Assembly: GCF_963678635.1 (NCBI RefSeq)
Contig: NC_087070.1
Coordinates: 47,103,467 to 47,167,466 of the forward strand
DNA from: Symsagittifera roscoffensis
Lineage: Eukaryota > Xenacoelomorpha > Acoela > Convolutidae
Length of the DNA stretch: 64,000 nucleotides
Direction: 5' to 3'
Shown here: positions 39,911 through 51,124 of the stretch, piece by piece
Numbering within the stretch: position 1 is the first letter of the stretch
How the letters are laid out: the number at the start of each line of letters is the position of its first letter
Notes under the pieces: generated by a model
Database searches by the model: none
What the model was told of the DNA's origin: nothing
The model's input: only the letters and a program-made list of their open reading frames with translations
Made by a program: the position numbers and the translations under genes

Positions 39911-40187
39911 AAGATCTTGAGAATAAATGGGAGATTTAGCATTTCCCAAAATTTTAGAAAAAAAGAGCTGAATTGCCTCAAAAAATTGCCTCAAATTAGA
40001 TCAGAAAAAACTATGTTTATCAAACTTCTCAATCAGTTAATTGTATTGAAATTTTTTGACATAACTAACATTTTAATTTTCCACCAAATTGAGATAAGCT
40101 AGGTATCTTGTCTGGTTTAAATTTTGTTTTCGATATTCATTTCATGTTTTCAATTTTCGACCAACATTTTATTGATTTGTTCTCTTT

Positions 40188-40394
40188 CTAACTGGAAAAA
40201 AATACCAAAGTATATATATTTTTTTGTTTTTTATTTTTGATATATTGTAGTATAAACAACCGGAAGTCTTTTAAATTTGGATAATCAATTGAAAGAAATA
40301 CTGACAAATCTAGACTTTGTGTTCGTATCAAATTCAAAACAGTAATCGAAATAATGTTCCTTATCTTCAATTTTTGTTTCATAGGCTCTTCCAT
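40188..40394 (-). pseudogene. Polinton ORF remnant, unrecognised (copy B)
   Basis: ATG-started frame 24 bases after the stop of the ORF at 40612-40418 and in the same direction, beginning MEEPMKQKLKIRN. Closed earlier than its copy-A counterpart because of an expanded A/T-run. Confidence 0.3.
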
Positions 40395-40417
40395 TATTTT
40401 AATTTTTTACTGATCGA

Positions 40418-40612
40418 TCACTCAATCTGAGTTAATTCTTCTAAACAAAAACATTGTTGATAAATTTGGCAGTACTCTTCTTTTTTGTAATCTCCTCTCC
40501 ATCTTTTTAACAAAATAATTGAATTTTCTGTGTTTCTATACAAGTTAAAACTAATGCAATCTCCATCAACGTCATCTGTCCACCACTCTCGTAGTTTTTT
40601 GTAGTAATTCAT
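40418..40612 (-). pseudogene. Polinton small ORF, open in this copy (copy B)
   Basis: 64 codons from ATG (40612-40610) to TGA (40420-40418), beginning MNYYKKLREWWTDDVDGD and ending LEELTQIE. Acidic at the start, Tyr- and Glu-rich later; no named family recognised. Copy A has a stop at codon 3. Differences between copies are four amino-acid-changing to one silent. Probably a fragment of a larger lost gene. Confidence 0.35.
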
Positions 40613-40747
40613 TTCAAAAACTGATGAATGCCCATTTCAAACATTGAAAACACTTTCGTTAGAAACATATTTCTTACTGAAACAAACAAAAAAACTTGAA
40701 ACAACTCGAATTGTTGCATCATTTTTAATATATTTTGTAATCACCAT

Positions 40748-40955
40748 AAAATGTTTTTTCCTTTTTAAGAGTCTAATTTTTTTTTGTGTAGCCAATCAAA
40801 ACATCAAATTATGGCTAAGCCAATTCAAAACAACCAATGAAAAACAGAAACTCAAAAAAAATTGATAACGTTTTCAACTACATTCTTGTTTGTAATATTG
40901 TTCCAATTAAGACAAAATTCACTGAAATTTAGAAAAAACAGTAAGTAAATAAGTT
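40748..40955. other. About 205-base insertion, copy B only
   Basis: Interrupts a stretch that in copy A reads CACCATAAGTTTTATT (19130-19145). The insert is flanked by ATAA on both sides, compatible with a short target duplication. No clear inverted ends; possible small non-autonomous element. Confidence 0.4.
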
Positions 40956-41257
40956 TTAATTAATTTCCTCAGCAATAACTGAAAACAAATAACTGATAAT
41001 TGGTTAAGATTTTAAGTCAATTTCGATTAAATTGTTTGTTTTGTCAGACTTTTCCTCAGATATTCTAGCTCTAAATGTAAACTTCAGTGAGAAAAAACTG
41101 CTTTGAACAAATATTATGTCAATTACCAGACGCAAAAAATATCACAAAGCATTTCCGAGGCTAACATTTATCAACAAACATAAAGTCTCCCAAAATTTAG
41201 GACAGTTCTTTGAATTTATTCAAAGTATAGTTGATATATTTAACTTGCTTAATGTCT

Positions 41258-41640
41258 TCATTTTTCCTTTGCAGTGAAGAGTCGAATCTGAATGTAGGGT
41301 GGCTTGTTCACATTGTACGTCTTGATTGTGACACACACCTTCCTCATGTTGAATGTTGCTAGGTCATAAACTCTATTACAGATGTCGAGCTCCTGATCCA
41401 TATTTGATTCTGTAACAGATTTGGCTTCATATATGGGTACGAGTCCAAGATTTTCAGCATCGTGAATGACAGTATTCCAGGCTGCCGATAATGCTTCTCC
41501 TTCTTTTTCAATACGATAGATTTTTTCTGGCTTTTTAAACTGTCCCAAATCATTAATTTTTAATTGTTGATATCAGGGTTCAGAAAAAATTTTCTTCTTG
41601 TAGGTTTTTGGAAACAAACAAACCTCCCAATTCTTTTTTG
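41258..41640 (-). pseudogene. Polinton ORF remnant with in-frame stop (copy B)
   Basis: Counterpart of 19444-19845. A TGA at about 41566-41568 splits the frame. The downstream part is open for 96 codons, through EKIYRIEKEGEALSAAWN to RLFTAKEK and TGA. Confidence 0.4.
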
Positions 41641-41904
41641 AGTTTTTGAAAATTCAATACAGTTAGATTTATCATTTTTTATTGAGTTTATTTTTGAAAA
41701 GCAAACTGATCAGATGAGAAGAAATGAATGAAATGATTTTGAGTTGAATGAAAATGAAAGTAAGTGTCATCGTGATTTCCAAACATGGAAGTAGTACCAA
41801 ATGTGAAAGGATTTTCCTTATATGGAAATTGCGTAGGCATAAGAACTACAATATAAATCCACCATCTTCTGCAAAAAAAAACTATCCTTCCCAATGGCAG
41901 CTGC

Positions 41905-42760
41905 TATGTGTCAAGCTCTTTCCAGCCTTAATTCAGATAATAAAAAACCATTGTTTATTTCTGTTTCCAACGATTTTTACGAAAAAACTCACGATTTTTT
42001 CTGTTCCTCGGGAAGTTGCACGTTCCATTTATTTTTAATAGAAACATCTCTTAGCCAAACTCTTCAGAAATTAGACAAATATCATTAAACTTATCAAGAA
42101 ATAGATTCTATTTACACTTTGTACAAACACAGATTCTTTTCAAGTATTGTCACATCAAGTGGTTAAATATTCAATCAGCTTAGTTGCGGAGTTCAAGATA
42201 AGTTACGATGGTAAGGAGCTGAAAAAACACCAAGCGTATCAAGGAAACGACACGTTCCGAAAAAGTTTTAAAAACATTATCTAAGATCTAATTAAAAACT
42301 TGCATCTACGCAAACTCTGGGCTCTTGTTCAGATTTTATACAGATTATAATAAAAAATCATCGTTTATTTCTGTTTCCAACGAATTTAAAAAAAAACGCA
42401 TAGTAACCCAAGATTACTCACGATTCTTTTTGTTCCTTGAGAAGTTGCAAGTTTCATTTAATTTTAATAGGAACATCTCTCAGCCAAACTCTTCAGAGAT
42501 TGGAAAAATTTCAATAAACATATCAAGAAATTGATTGTCTTTACACTTTGTACAAACACAGATTCTTTTCAAGTATTGTCACATCAAGTGGTTTAATATT
42601 CAATCAGCTTAAATGCGGAGTTCAAGATAATTTACGATGGAAAGGAGCTGAAAAAACACCAAGCGTATCAAGGAAACTACTCGTTCCGAAAAAATTCAAA
42701 AAACATTATCTAAAATCTAATCAAAAACTTGCATCTACGCCAAGTTCGGGCCCAATCTGA
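41905..42760. repeat. Two tandem units of about 435 bp inside the Polinton
   Basis: Unit 1 (about 41905-42320) and unit 2 (about 42321-42760) share TTTATTTCTGTTTCCAACGA, AGCCAAACTCTTCAGA, CAAACACAGATTCTTTTCAA, GGAGCTGAAAAAACACCAAG and CTTGCATCTACGC in order. Moderately diverged. No gene recognised. Confidence 0.75.
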
Positions 42761-42999
42761 TTTGTTCAAAATAAGAATTGTTTTATTGATGGTTATCATT
42801 CTGTAAATAGCGATTGTGTCAAATTTTCTATTGTTTTTGATTATTTCTTTAAAAAAGTTTTGTCAGAGTTGTTTTGATTTCAATTCAAATGCTTTTCACT
42901 GAATACATCATGTTACTTTTTTTTACAAGATGCAAAAAAAGTAATCAATTTTTAACCAATTTTGCGTATTTTTGAGAAATTTGTTACAGGACGCAACTT

Positions 43000-43960
43000 C
43001 TTTTTTCTTTTTGTTAAATTATTGTTTAAAAATTATCAGTTTTGAAGAATTCGAGTGCTATTCCGCGACTTAATACATTGTTTTTCTAATGTTTTTGGCT
43101 AAGAAACGTGCAAAAACATGATCAAATCTTTTGATGATCAAATTTAAAACAAGGAAATTCTTTAACTTTCATTTTTAACAGTGCGAGAAAAACTTTGAAA
43201 TGCGAAAAAAAATTAATGAAATTTTCTTCAAAATGCGAATTTTTTTTAACGATTTTTCAAATAGTTTGTGATTTTCCAACCAGATTTTTCAACTAATAAT
43301 ATTGTGAAAAAATTTGCAATTTGCAAAAACTGTAAAGAATTTATAACGAATATGCGAAATTTTTCGAGAAATTTTTTTGCATGATGCAACTTTTTTCATG
43401 ATTTTTTGAAAAAACAAATGAAAAAACCATATCCATTTCTTTAATGCAAATGCAAAAAACGCGTTATTTTGCTGTAAAAAACTTGTTAAATTATTGCTAA
43501 AATTTTTTTGATAATTGATGACTCTGAGTGCTATTCCCTATCTTATTACACTGTTTTTCTGATGTTTATGATCAACGTAAATGCAAAAAATGAAGTTTTT
43601 ATGATCCAAATCAGAACAAAGAGATTCAAAATTTTGAATTTTCGACAGTGCAAGAAAATTTTGTTACAGCTTTCTTTAAAAGGCGAAATTATTTATTGGT
43701 AATTTTTCGCAGTTTGCGAAATTTTCTTTGATTTTTAAACAAATTTGCCAGAAAAAAATACAAAAAATTTTGCGTGATGCAAAAGTTATTGTAAAGTTTT
43801 TAACCAATTTGCAAACATTGTAAAAAGTTTTTTATCACGTGTGCAAAAAATTTTTGTGAATTTTTTTAAAAGATGTTTAATTGTTTTTTTTTGCCATTTT
43901 ACAGCAAAACTTTGTAAAAATATTTACCAATGGCATAATTAGTTTGATTTAAGAAAAAAA
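43000..43960. repeat. Two diverged tandem units of about 470 bp inside the Polinton
   Basis: GAGTGCTATTCC followed by TAcACTGTTTTTCT-type sequence occurs near 43049-43090 and again near 43528-43560. Each is followed by similar A/T-rich text with GCAAAAA motifs. Very low complexity; no gene. Confidence 0.5.
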
Positions 43961-44098
43961 AATACAAAAAAATTTTGCGTTTGCAAAATTTTAAGCAAAT
44001 TTAGTTATGACCTCATCTCTTTTTTCCTATCTCTTAAAAATAAATTTATTAGATGAAAAGAATTTAAATTACAAAACACAAGACAGCAGCCAAATTAT

Positions 44099-44599
44099 TT
44101 ACAAATCAAAAAGCTGTCGAGCAGCTGAGTTCTCAAAACTTCGCAAAATCTCTATGGAGCGCAAAACTGGTCTTGCCTCCATCGCCGGTGGTTGTCTTGG
44201 TGGTTCGCTGACTGGAGATCTTGGTTCAGAGATCCCCTCATATTCTTCGATGGTAATTGGTTTGTCCACAGATCCCTCTTCCCAAGGAAAGAGGAAATCG
44301 TGGAATGGTTGAGCCACATATCTAGAGTCAGGAGCTTCGGGGTAGTTCATTCCCATATGCTTGGCCACTTCCTCCATCATTTGCATTTTTCCAAGTTAGT
44401 TCTCTGTGATGGGTACTTGTGTCATATGATGTGCGTTGAAATCCCTTTGCATCACTTCCACCATGTGCCAGACTTGGATTTGGACGTCCATTCGATCCAG
44501 AAAAACTCCATAGAAAGTTTCTCGCACTTGGATTTGTACTAGAGGAGGCGAAAATTCAATCGAGAACATAAGGTTGCTGTTTTGCACTGAGAGGATCAT
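44099..44599 (-). pseudogene. Unrecognised small protein with one in-frame stop
   Basis: On the minus strand from ATG (44599) a frame starting MILSVQNSNLMF runs 67 codons to a single TAA (44398-44396), then continues in the same frame through MEEVAKHMGMNYPEAPDS to a proline-rich segment (EPRSPVSEPPRQPP) and ends at 44099. Total about 165 codons. It is GC-richer than its surroundings and reads like real protein. Lies 1.5 kb from the polB remnant, on the opposite strand, inside the Polinton, so it is probably an element gene. Function unknown. Confidence 0.5.
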
Positions 44600-44639
44600 T
44601 TTGAGCAATAAGTTGAGTAAAATACTAAAAAGAACGATT

Positions 44640-46110
44640 GATTTACAATTACGAGGGAGGTGATTAACGGTAGTTAATTTGAAATTAAATTCATTAGAGC
44701 TGAGAGAGGAGGTAGTTGACGGTAGTTAAATTGAAAAAAAAAGATTTTTAATAAAGAGAGAGAGGGATACCCTCAACTCGATTTTATGGGTTTAACCTAT
44801 CAAAACAGATTTTCTTTATTTCGATTATAGTGGGGTCCAATCAATTTGCAGCTTCCTCCTAAGGAATTTTTATATAAAATTTGTGTCCTATCGGAAACAA
44901 AGTTCCATTTTAGAATTTTTTACACATTGTCGTTTTCAATCACAAAAACGTCCGCTTTTTGATCGAGTTTTCGGATCCAATAAAAGACAAATTCAGCTTT
45001 TAAGAACTTAAATCTTCCAAAAAAGTAAAATTGTACAGAAAAACAATCGGAAAAATGAATGACCAAAAATTGTTTGCTGTAAAAATAAGAAATTTTTTTG
45101 ATATAAAAAACAAAAGAAAAAAAATTAGAACCAGTAGCATCTCTGCAAGTTTTCTCGTTAATTTAATTAAATTTTTTGTATGTAATCAATAAGAAATTGC
45201 TAATTTTGGAGTAGGTAGTCAAATTGTTTGATTTTGATGTAGATTTGAGAAGATAGCTCGAAATTGATGAACTTTTCAAAGCAAATCTCTGGGAAACTTA
45301 AACCAAACCTGATCATGCAAGACTTTGAACCTTAAAAGAAATGAAGAAGTAGAGCACTTTGCGGGATAGTTTTGACAAATTTGGGAATTGGGTAGGAATT
45401 GAAAAGAGTCCTGGAAAAATTATCGTACGATATTCTTATTAACTTCAATTTTTCTTTAAAAAATAGACTTTCTTTTCTAGTCAGGTTTAACTCAGCAGTA
45501 AGTTTATAGCTTCGATGCTCAATACTCAAAAGTAACCTCTTTGATTCAAAAGTAACCTCTTTGATTCAAAAGTAACCTCTTTGATTGAGTAACTTTCCCT
45601 GAATAGACAGTTGCTTAGACAGAGAACTTTATTTTGGACAAAATAAACGTCCAAAAAATTGTGAAAAAAGTAAGAATCTAAACGTGTTTCATCAATAAGA
45701 AAATCACACGGTAAATTTTCGTTTTTCTTGTAGAGTAACTTGAGAAAATTTGAATGTAGTTTAATTGACATTTTTCAAATAATGATTATTTTCCGTTCAA
45801 AATTTTGTCTAGAAACTGCAGAAATCTGATTGGTTGATTTTTTTAATCGAAAAACTCTAGATTTTCCTCCATATTTAGAATGGCGTAATAGCCATAAAAG
45901 GAAAATTGAAGAGGCGACGACGTAATTGTTAGTATAAATACGCTTATTTTTTTGGATTAAAGCATTAATTTTGTTTGCCAATCAGAAACATTCAATTGAA
46001 TTTTACTTCAATGCTTACAGTTCGTTTCTTCGCGAAAAGAAAAAAATAAGTTCTTTATTCAAATGGTACCCTGAGTTTTTAAATTTGGAACTTTTCTAAA
46101 GTCCCAGTTT
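44640..46110. other. AT-rich Polinton interior
   Basis: A pair of related 30-base stretches (GGTGATTAACGGTAGTTAAT and GGTAGTTGACGGTAGTTAAA) lies near 44660-44730. Three minus-strand frames of 65-80 codons follow closely at 45981-45332, but two of them lack an ATG and none is recognisable, so I do not call genes. Confidence 0.4.
45527..45586. repeat. Three tandem copies of a 20-bp unit
   Basis: CAAAAGTAACCTCTTTGATT is present three times without change. Exact identity in an otherwise decayed region suggests a recent expansion. Confidence 0.95.
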
Positions 46111-46119
46111 TCTATTTCT

Positions 46120-49100
46120 TAGATAATGCAGCCCTTAACCGAAACGAGAAGGTGAAGTGTGGAAACTGGTGAAATATGTATCTTCGTCAAAACGCAGCTC
46201 GACACCGGAAAAATTGTTCTAAAGTAGTTATTTTGTATCTTGATTGTAAGTATTTTACTTACAATCAGCCAGAAATGAACTATCATACAGCCAAGAAGCA
46301 TGCTTTACCAAGTTCTAAGCAATCGACGGTTTGTTCTTCCTGTGAACAAGATTTCCCAAGCTACTATTCTCTCCAACAACATCGGAGAAAGGAACATGGA
46401 GCTAAGCAACGGAAACCTAGTGATACTGTAGCGGACTTGAACAAGATTGTGGAGAAAGAAAGGGAGGATGGTGAAAAACTGAAGAAGGAACTTGGTGCTT
46501 GTCAATATTTTCTGGTGGATACGGAGATGGAAAATGGCAGAAGTAAGGTTTTAAACTTCCAAATGCCCAAGTTGGATATCAAAGTTATCAATGAGAAATT
46601 TGAAGAAGTCTTCAACAAGCTCGATTCTGCCGCTAAAATCAACATTGGTTCAACGAAATTTTGAGACTGATGAGTATCAATGTTTCTACGACCATGAAGA
46701 CAATAGTTTAATTGAAAAATCCCATTTGCTTTGTGCTAAAGCAGACTAGATAGCAATCCAAGGAAAAGTTGAAAAATTTGATATTGTGGAACAATGTACC
46801 CAAGAACGTCAAAACACAAAGTGGCGATTCAAGTTGATTACTAACGTCACATTTTTCGCTGCTTTGCTGAAAAACATCCCAATGGGATGTTCGGACTCTG
46901 TCTTACCTGTACCTCTACTGAAAAACAATTATGTTGTCTGTTTTATATCTAACAAAGACAAAAAACCATACAAATATCATCTGTGCCTTTTCCGCGCATA
47001 GGCCATCTACATGAACGGACAGAATGATATCGACTCTCACACTTCTAGATACTTTACAGAATTCATAACAATGTCTGGTGTTGATCCTAAAAATTTTCGT
47101 GGAGTTTCAGTAGAAGACTTACCTGTTGTCGAGGAGACTGTGCAAAGAATCATCTTTATATACGATTTGAATATCCAAGAAGGTGAATATGTAGAAGAAC
47201 TAGCTCGAAGAAGTATTATAAGACTTGATAAACCAGTTAGGCTACTGAGATTCAAAAATCATATCATGCATACAAATGATTTAGATGGTTTCTTCAAGTG
47301 TTTTTGATGCCCTAGCTGTGACACCTTTTTTCACAAATAAGACCAGTTCAATAAACATTTCCTGAATTGCAGGGATTGAGTGAGGCATATTCACCCATAT
47401 AACGTGTATGAGCTCCGCAAAACCTTGTTTGAAAAGCTAGAAGGACTCAATCTTGCAGTTTTTGAAACTAAGAAGATGTTTAATAATCTAGCAACTTTCG
47501 ATATTGAGTCGATTTATGTTCCTTCAGAGGAACTAAAAGAAACATAAACTACAACCTTGATTGGAAAGCATGTTCCAATTTTAGTCTTTTTATCATCGAA
47601 TCTGATTGATGAACCCATCGTTTTGTACAACAAGGATCCACAGAACTTGATTATTGATTTTGTAAGCAACCTCGAACTGCTGGCTGAAAAAAGTAAGCTG
47701 GAGATGAGAAGGAAATTTCAAGAAATAGAAGTGGCTAACATTAAAAGAATAAAAAAGATCTTTGATCAGCTAAGCTAACGAGGTAAGAATTATTTGAGTA
47801 TTAAATTTGAATACGAAGACGAATGCATTGAAGATTCGGAAGAAGCATATGTCAACACAATTCTTGAGAATTCAGAAAAATCAACTCATTGATTCGAAAC
47901 AGCATCTGGAGAGACATGTAAACACTTTACTTGTTTTTGGATTTAACAGCGGTAGATGTGATTTGAATTTGATCAAGTCCTACTTGATCCGTTATTTGAT
48001 TCTCGATAAAGAACAAGAAACATAAGTCGTCAAAAAAGCAAATGGTTTTATTCCTTTCAATTTTGGAGAAGTTCAACTTCTTCAGATAAGGAAATTTCTC
48101 GGTGGTGCAACAAATCTAGACTTCTTTCTCAAAAACTATAAAGCTAGCGAAACGAAAAAACTTTTTTCCCTATGAATAGTTTTACAACCCAGAAAACTTG
48201 ATTTTCCCGAATTGCCACCGTTTGAAGCCTTTTCTAGTAAATTTAGAAACAATAATCCTCTAGACAAAGACTTTAAGGATTATGAAAAGCCGAAAAAGAG
48301 TGGGTTTGACCAACAACAAGCCCTGAAAAAGCTTCAAATCAAAACTGTACCTCCATCTGGTTTGGATAATTATAATTACTTACGAGAGACTTGGAATAAA
48401 AACGGAATGACTGTATTCAAAGACTTTTTGCAGTAGTACAATTACAAGATGTAGTTTCAACCCTGTAAGCAATGCAAAAAATGATTCAGTTTTATCATAA
48501 CAAGAGGATAGGTATGTTAGAACTTGGATGTACATTTCCAAATCTAGCAATCATATGTCTACATAAATCTAGAAATTACAAGTTTTATCCATTTTGCGAA
48601 AGTGATAGAGATTAGTGTGAAAAAATACGAGAAGATATGACTGGTGGTCCTTCGATTGTGTTCAACCAAAAAGCTGTAGTTGATGAGACATTCATCAGAA
48701 ATTCGTCAAATTTATGAAAATGGATCGTTGGAATTGATGCAAGTCAGCTCTACCCCTTCTCAATGTGTCAAGATATGCCAACAGGTCTGTACACGAGATG
48801 GGAGCTTGACACCGATATGCGGAAGCTTAGAGCTTGACATAACCAATCTCGCACTTTTGAGAATATGGTTATGTCTTTCTATCGCGATCAAAGACCAGAA
48901 TGCAAAATTGAGAGCTTTTTCACATCTGGAAAACAGAAGAAAATTGACAGTTTTAATGTGGACTGTTATTGTGATCACTGTAAAAAATTCTTCGAAGCAA
49001 TGGGATGTTACTACCAAGTCTGTTCTTGTCAAGAAGCGCGTCCCTCCTTAACAGACCAGTATATTGAACGAGGTAAAAAGAAGAGAGAGATGGATGATAT

Positions 49101-50443
49101 GAGACAGGAATACATAAAAGAGAAATGATACAAAGTTGAAGAAATGAGGGAGTGTTAGTAATGGGAAAGTTTCAAAACCGATGACAAAATCAGAATTCAC
49201 GTCAGAACACACTTTCCTTAGAAAAGACCTCTTTCTTCAGACTATTTGTTAGCAAAAATATAAGATGGATCTATTTTTGGTTATGTTCAGTGCGATTTAG
49301 TTGATCCAGATTACCTAAAATCAAAACTTGCCAACATTCCACCAATTTTCAAAATTACCGAAGTTGGAAGAAACGATATATGGGACTACATAAAAAACTA
49401 TGAAATCGAGAACGAAATGTTAAAACATCCTCAGAGAGTGCTGATATCTAGTTTCAAGCTAGAAAATGGAACAGTTATAATCCCTCTCTTCAACTTTTAT
49501 TTGGAACTTGGCTTGCATTGCACCAAAAATTACCGTTTTCTTCAATATTCTCCTCGAAAATGCTTTAATATTTTCGTTCAATCAGTGGTTGATGCTAGAA
49601 GAGAAGGAGTTGAAAACCTCTATCAGGAGTTGTAAAAGAAACAAGGAAACTTTTGGGTAATTCCTCCTATGGATATCAGATCATGGATAGATCCAGACAT
49701 ACAATCACAAAATATCTGAGCGATAAAAAAACTCATAAGGTAAACAATGAACCACTGTTTAAAAGACTGATCACAGTAGAGAAAGACTTATATGAGGTCG
49801 AATTGCTGAAATCAACTGTTGAACACAGAGAACCCATCATTGTTGGATTTTTCATGTTTCAGTATGCAAAACTGACAATGTTGGAACTCTACTATAATTT
49901 TTCTGACAAATTCTGTGATTTAAACAAGTTTGAAGAGTTCGAGATGGATGCAGATTTGCTTTACTTAGCTCCTGCAGAGGAAAATTTATACGACTATGTC
50001 CAACCAGAAAAAAAGACATTTGGGAAAATGAGGGAAAATGACAGCAGAGACTCTTTCAAAGCGGATGCAAAATCTTATTTCTTCCCTCGAACGTGTTGCA
50101 GTATCCATGGAAATTATAATAAACGGGAGCCGGGACTTTTCAGTGAAGAATTTAGATGTACATAAATGCTCTGTTTTTGTAGCAAGACATATTGCTGCTC
50201 GACAATAAGTCAGATAAATTCAATTTCATTATTAAAGATTTAAACAAACGAGTTCTAGAAAATTCTGGAGATGGCCCCATTTTAAAAAACAGGAGAGTAC
50301 TCGATGGAGCAATCAACTTGACATCTACAAATAGAGGATTCAGAACTGTAAACCATATGGTGGCCACATATGAGCAAACAAAGAAAGGACTTAGTTATTT
50401 TTATCCAAAAAGACAAGATGATGGATTCATACAAAACCATTAA
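46120..50443 (+). pseudogene. polB: Protein-primed DNA polymerase B of the Polinton-like element, full length but broken
   Basis: The family replicates Polinton and related virus-like elements from a protein primer. Homologous text runs in order across the whole stretch. Two N-terminal C2H2 fingers come first (one ending YHTAKKH near 46285; one CSSC...QQHRRKEH at about 46339-46404). A Cys/His cluster CPSC follows near 47308, then the 3-5 exonuclease motif FDIES (47496-47510). Polymerase motif A is DASQLYP (48736-48756), motif B region NSSYG lies near 49659, and motif C at 49947-49958 reads DADL instead of the expected DTDS. The C-terminal end has YEQTKKGLSYFYPKR before the stop at 50443. Frames shift at least five times and several in-frame stops occur (46999, 47305, 47338), so no active enzyme can be made. 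About 4.3 kb is the expected full length. Confidence 0.88.
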
Positions 50444-50589
50444 AATTTTAAGAACTGATTCAAGGTAATAAAATTATAACAATTGATGCAATTAATTATA
50501 CTTTTGTAAGATGCAGTGTTTTGTAGGTTTTTTATTAAAAATTTGCGGTAAATTTCAATTACGATGCAGTGATTTATATTTTTTCTTTG

Positions 50590-51118
50590 TAAATAAATTT
50601 TTTTCTCAAAAATTTGACTTTTTTCGAAGTTTTAGGTTTCAGTTAGAGAAAACACTGTTTTAAAAACTAAGATTCTCTAATACAGTAAATAATAGATCAA
50701 ATTATAACAAATCTTATCGTGTTTTGAAATTTTTTCGAAAATTTTTCGATAAAAATCTCAATTTCTACCCTAAAACTCTTACCATTGAATTACCATGCAC
50801 CGAAAAAAACTAATTACAAGAATTTCATTCCACAATCTACTGGTAATTAACCAATGATATTTAACAATTAATTAACGCTCGCCGAGATTTTGTGAAAAAC
50901 TAGACATTTCCACGCAAAATCCAAAAAGAAATACCATTCTCTTACCATCACACTGAAACCTTACTTCACTTCTTTTCTCAATACTATGTAATATATTGTA
51001 GACTCTATTCCCTATCTTAATACATAGCTGGAAGACCGAATGTTCTTTTCCCTATTTTAAAACATGTAGGTCTTCGAGGTCTCCCCTTCCCCCCTGTTCA
51101 GCCCCAACATCTAGTACT
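50590..51118 (-). repeat. Polinton terminal inverted repeat, right
   Basis: Inverted partner of 36443-36950. It begins about 150 bases after the end of the polB remnant and ends CATCTAGTACT at 51118, followed at once by the target duplication. Confidence 0.8.
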
Positions 51119-51124
51119 AGCTAT
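51119..51124. repeat. Target site duplication of the Polinton-like element, right
   Basis: AGCTAT directly after the right terminus, followed by ATTAAATGAAGGGTTTAAAC, which continues the satellite monomer interrupted at 36442. Confidence 0.88.

Larger units (their letters stand above)
36443..51118. mobile_element. Polinton/Maverick-like element, full length and decayed, 14.7 kb
   Basis: The left end (36443; ATTAGTAAATGTTGAGG here, AGTAGTAGATGTTGAGG in copy A) and the right end (reverse complement AGTACTAGATGTTGGGG, ending 51118) are inverted repeats over roughly 500 bases. Both are flanked by AGCTAT. Joining the flanks gives an uninterrupted satellite monomer, which shows a clean insertion. 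AGT-type termini, 6-bp target duplications, 14-20 kb length and a protein-primed polB near one end are the known hallmarks of Polintons. All genes seen are broken. No integrase, ATPase, protease or capsid gene could be recognised, so parts are lost or too diverged. G-runs follow both ends (18 G at 36467-36484). Confidence 0.88.

Noticed and set aside
44192-44542. 116-codon plus-strand ORF
   Set aside because: Antisense to the better supported minus-strand frame at 44599-44099; composition (His-, Ser- and Phe-rich) looks like a shadow.
45332-45981. Three closely spaced minus-strand frames that look like an operon
   Set aside because: Two start with TTG instead of ATG, none is recognisable, and the 20-bp triplication causes part of the apparent arrangement.
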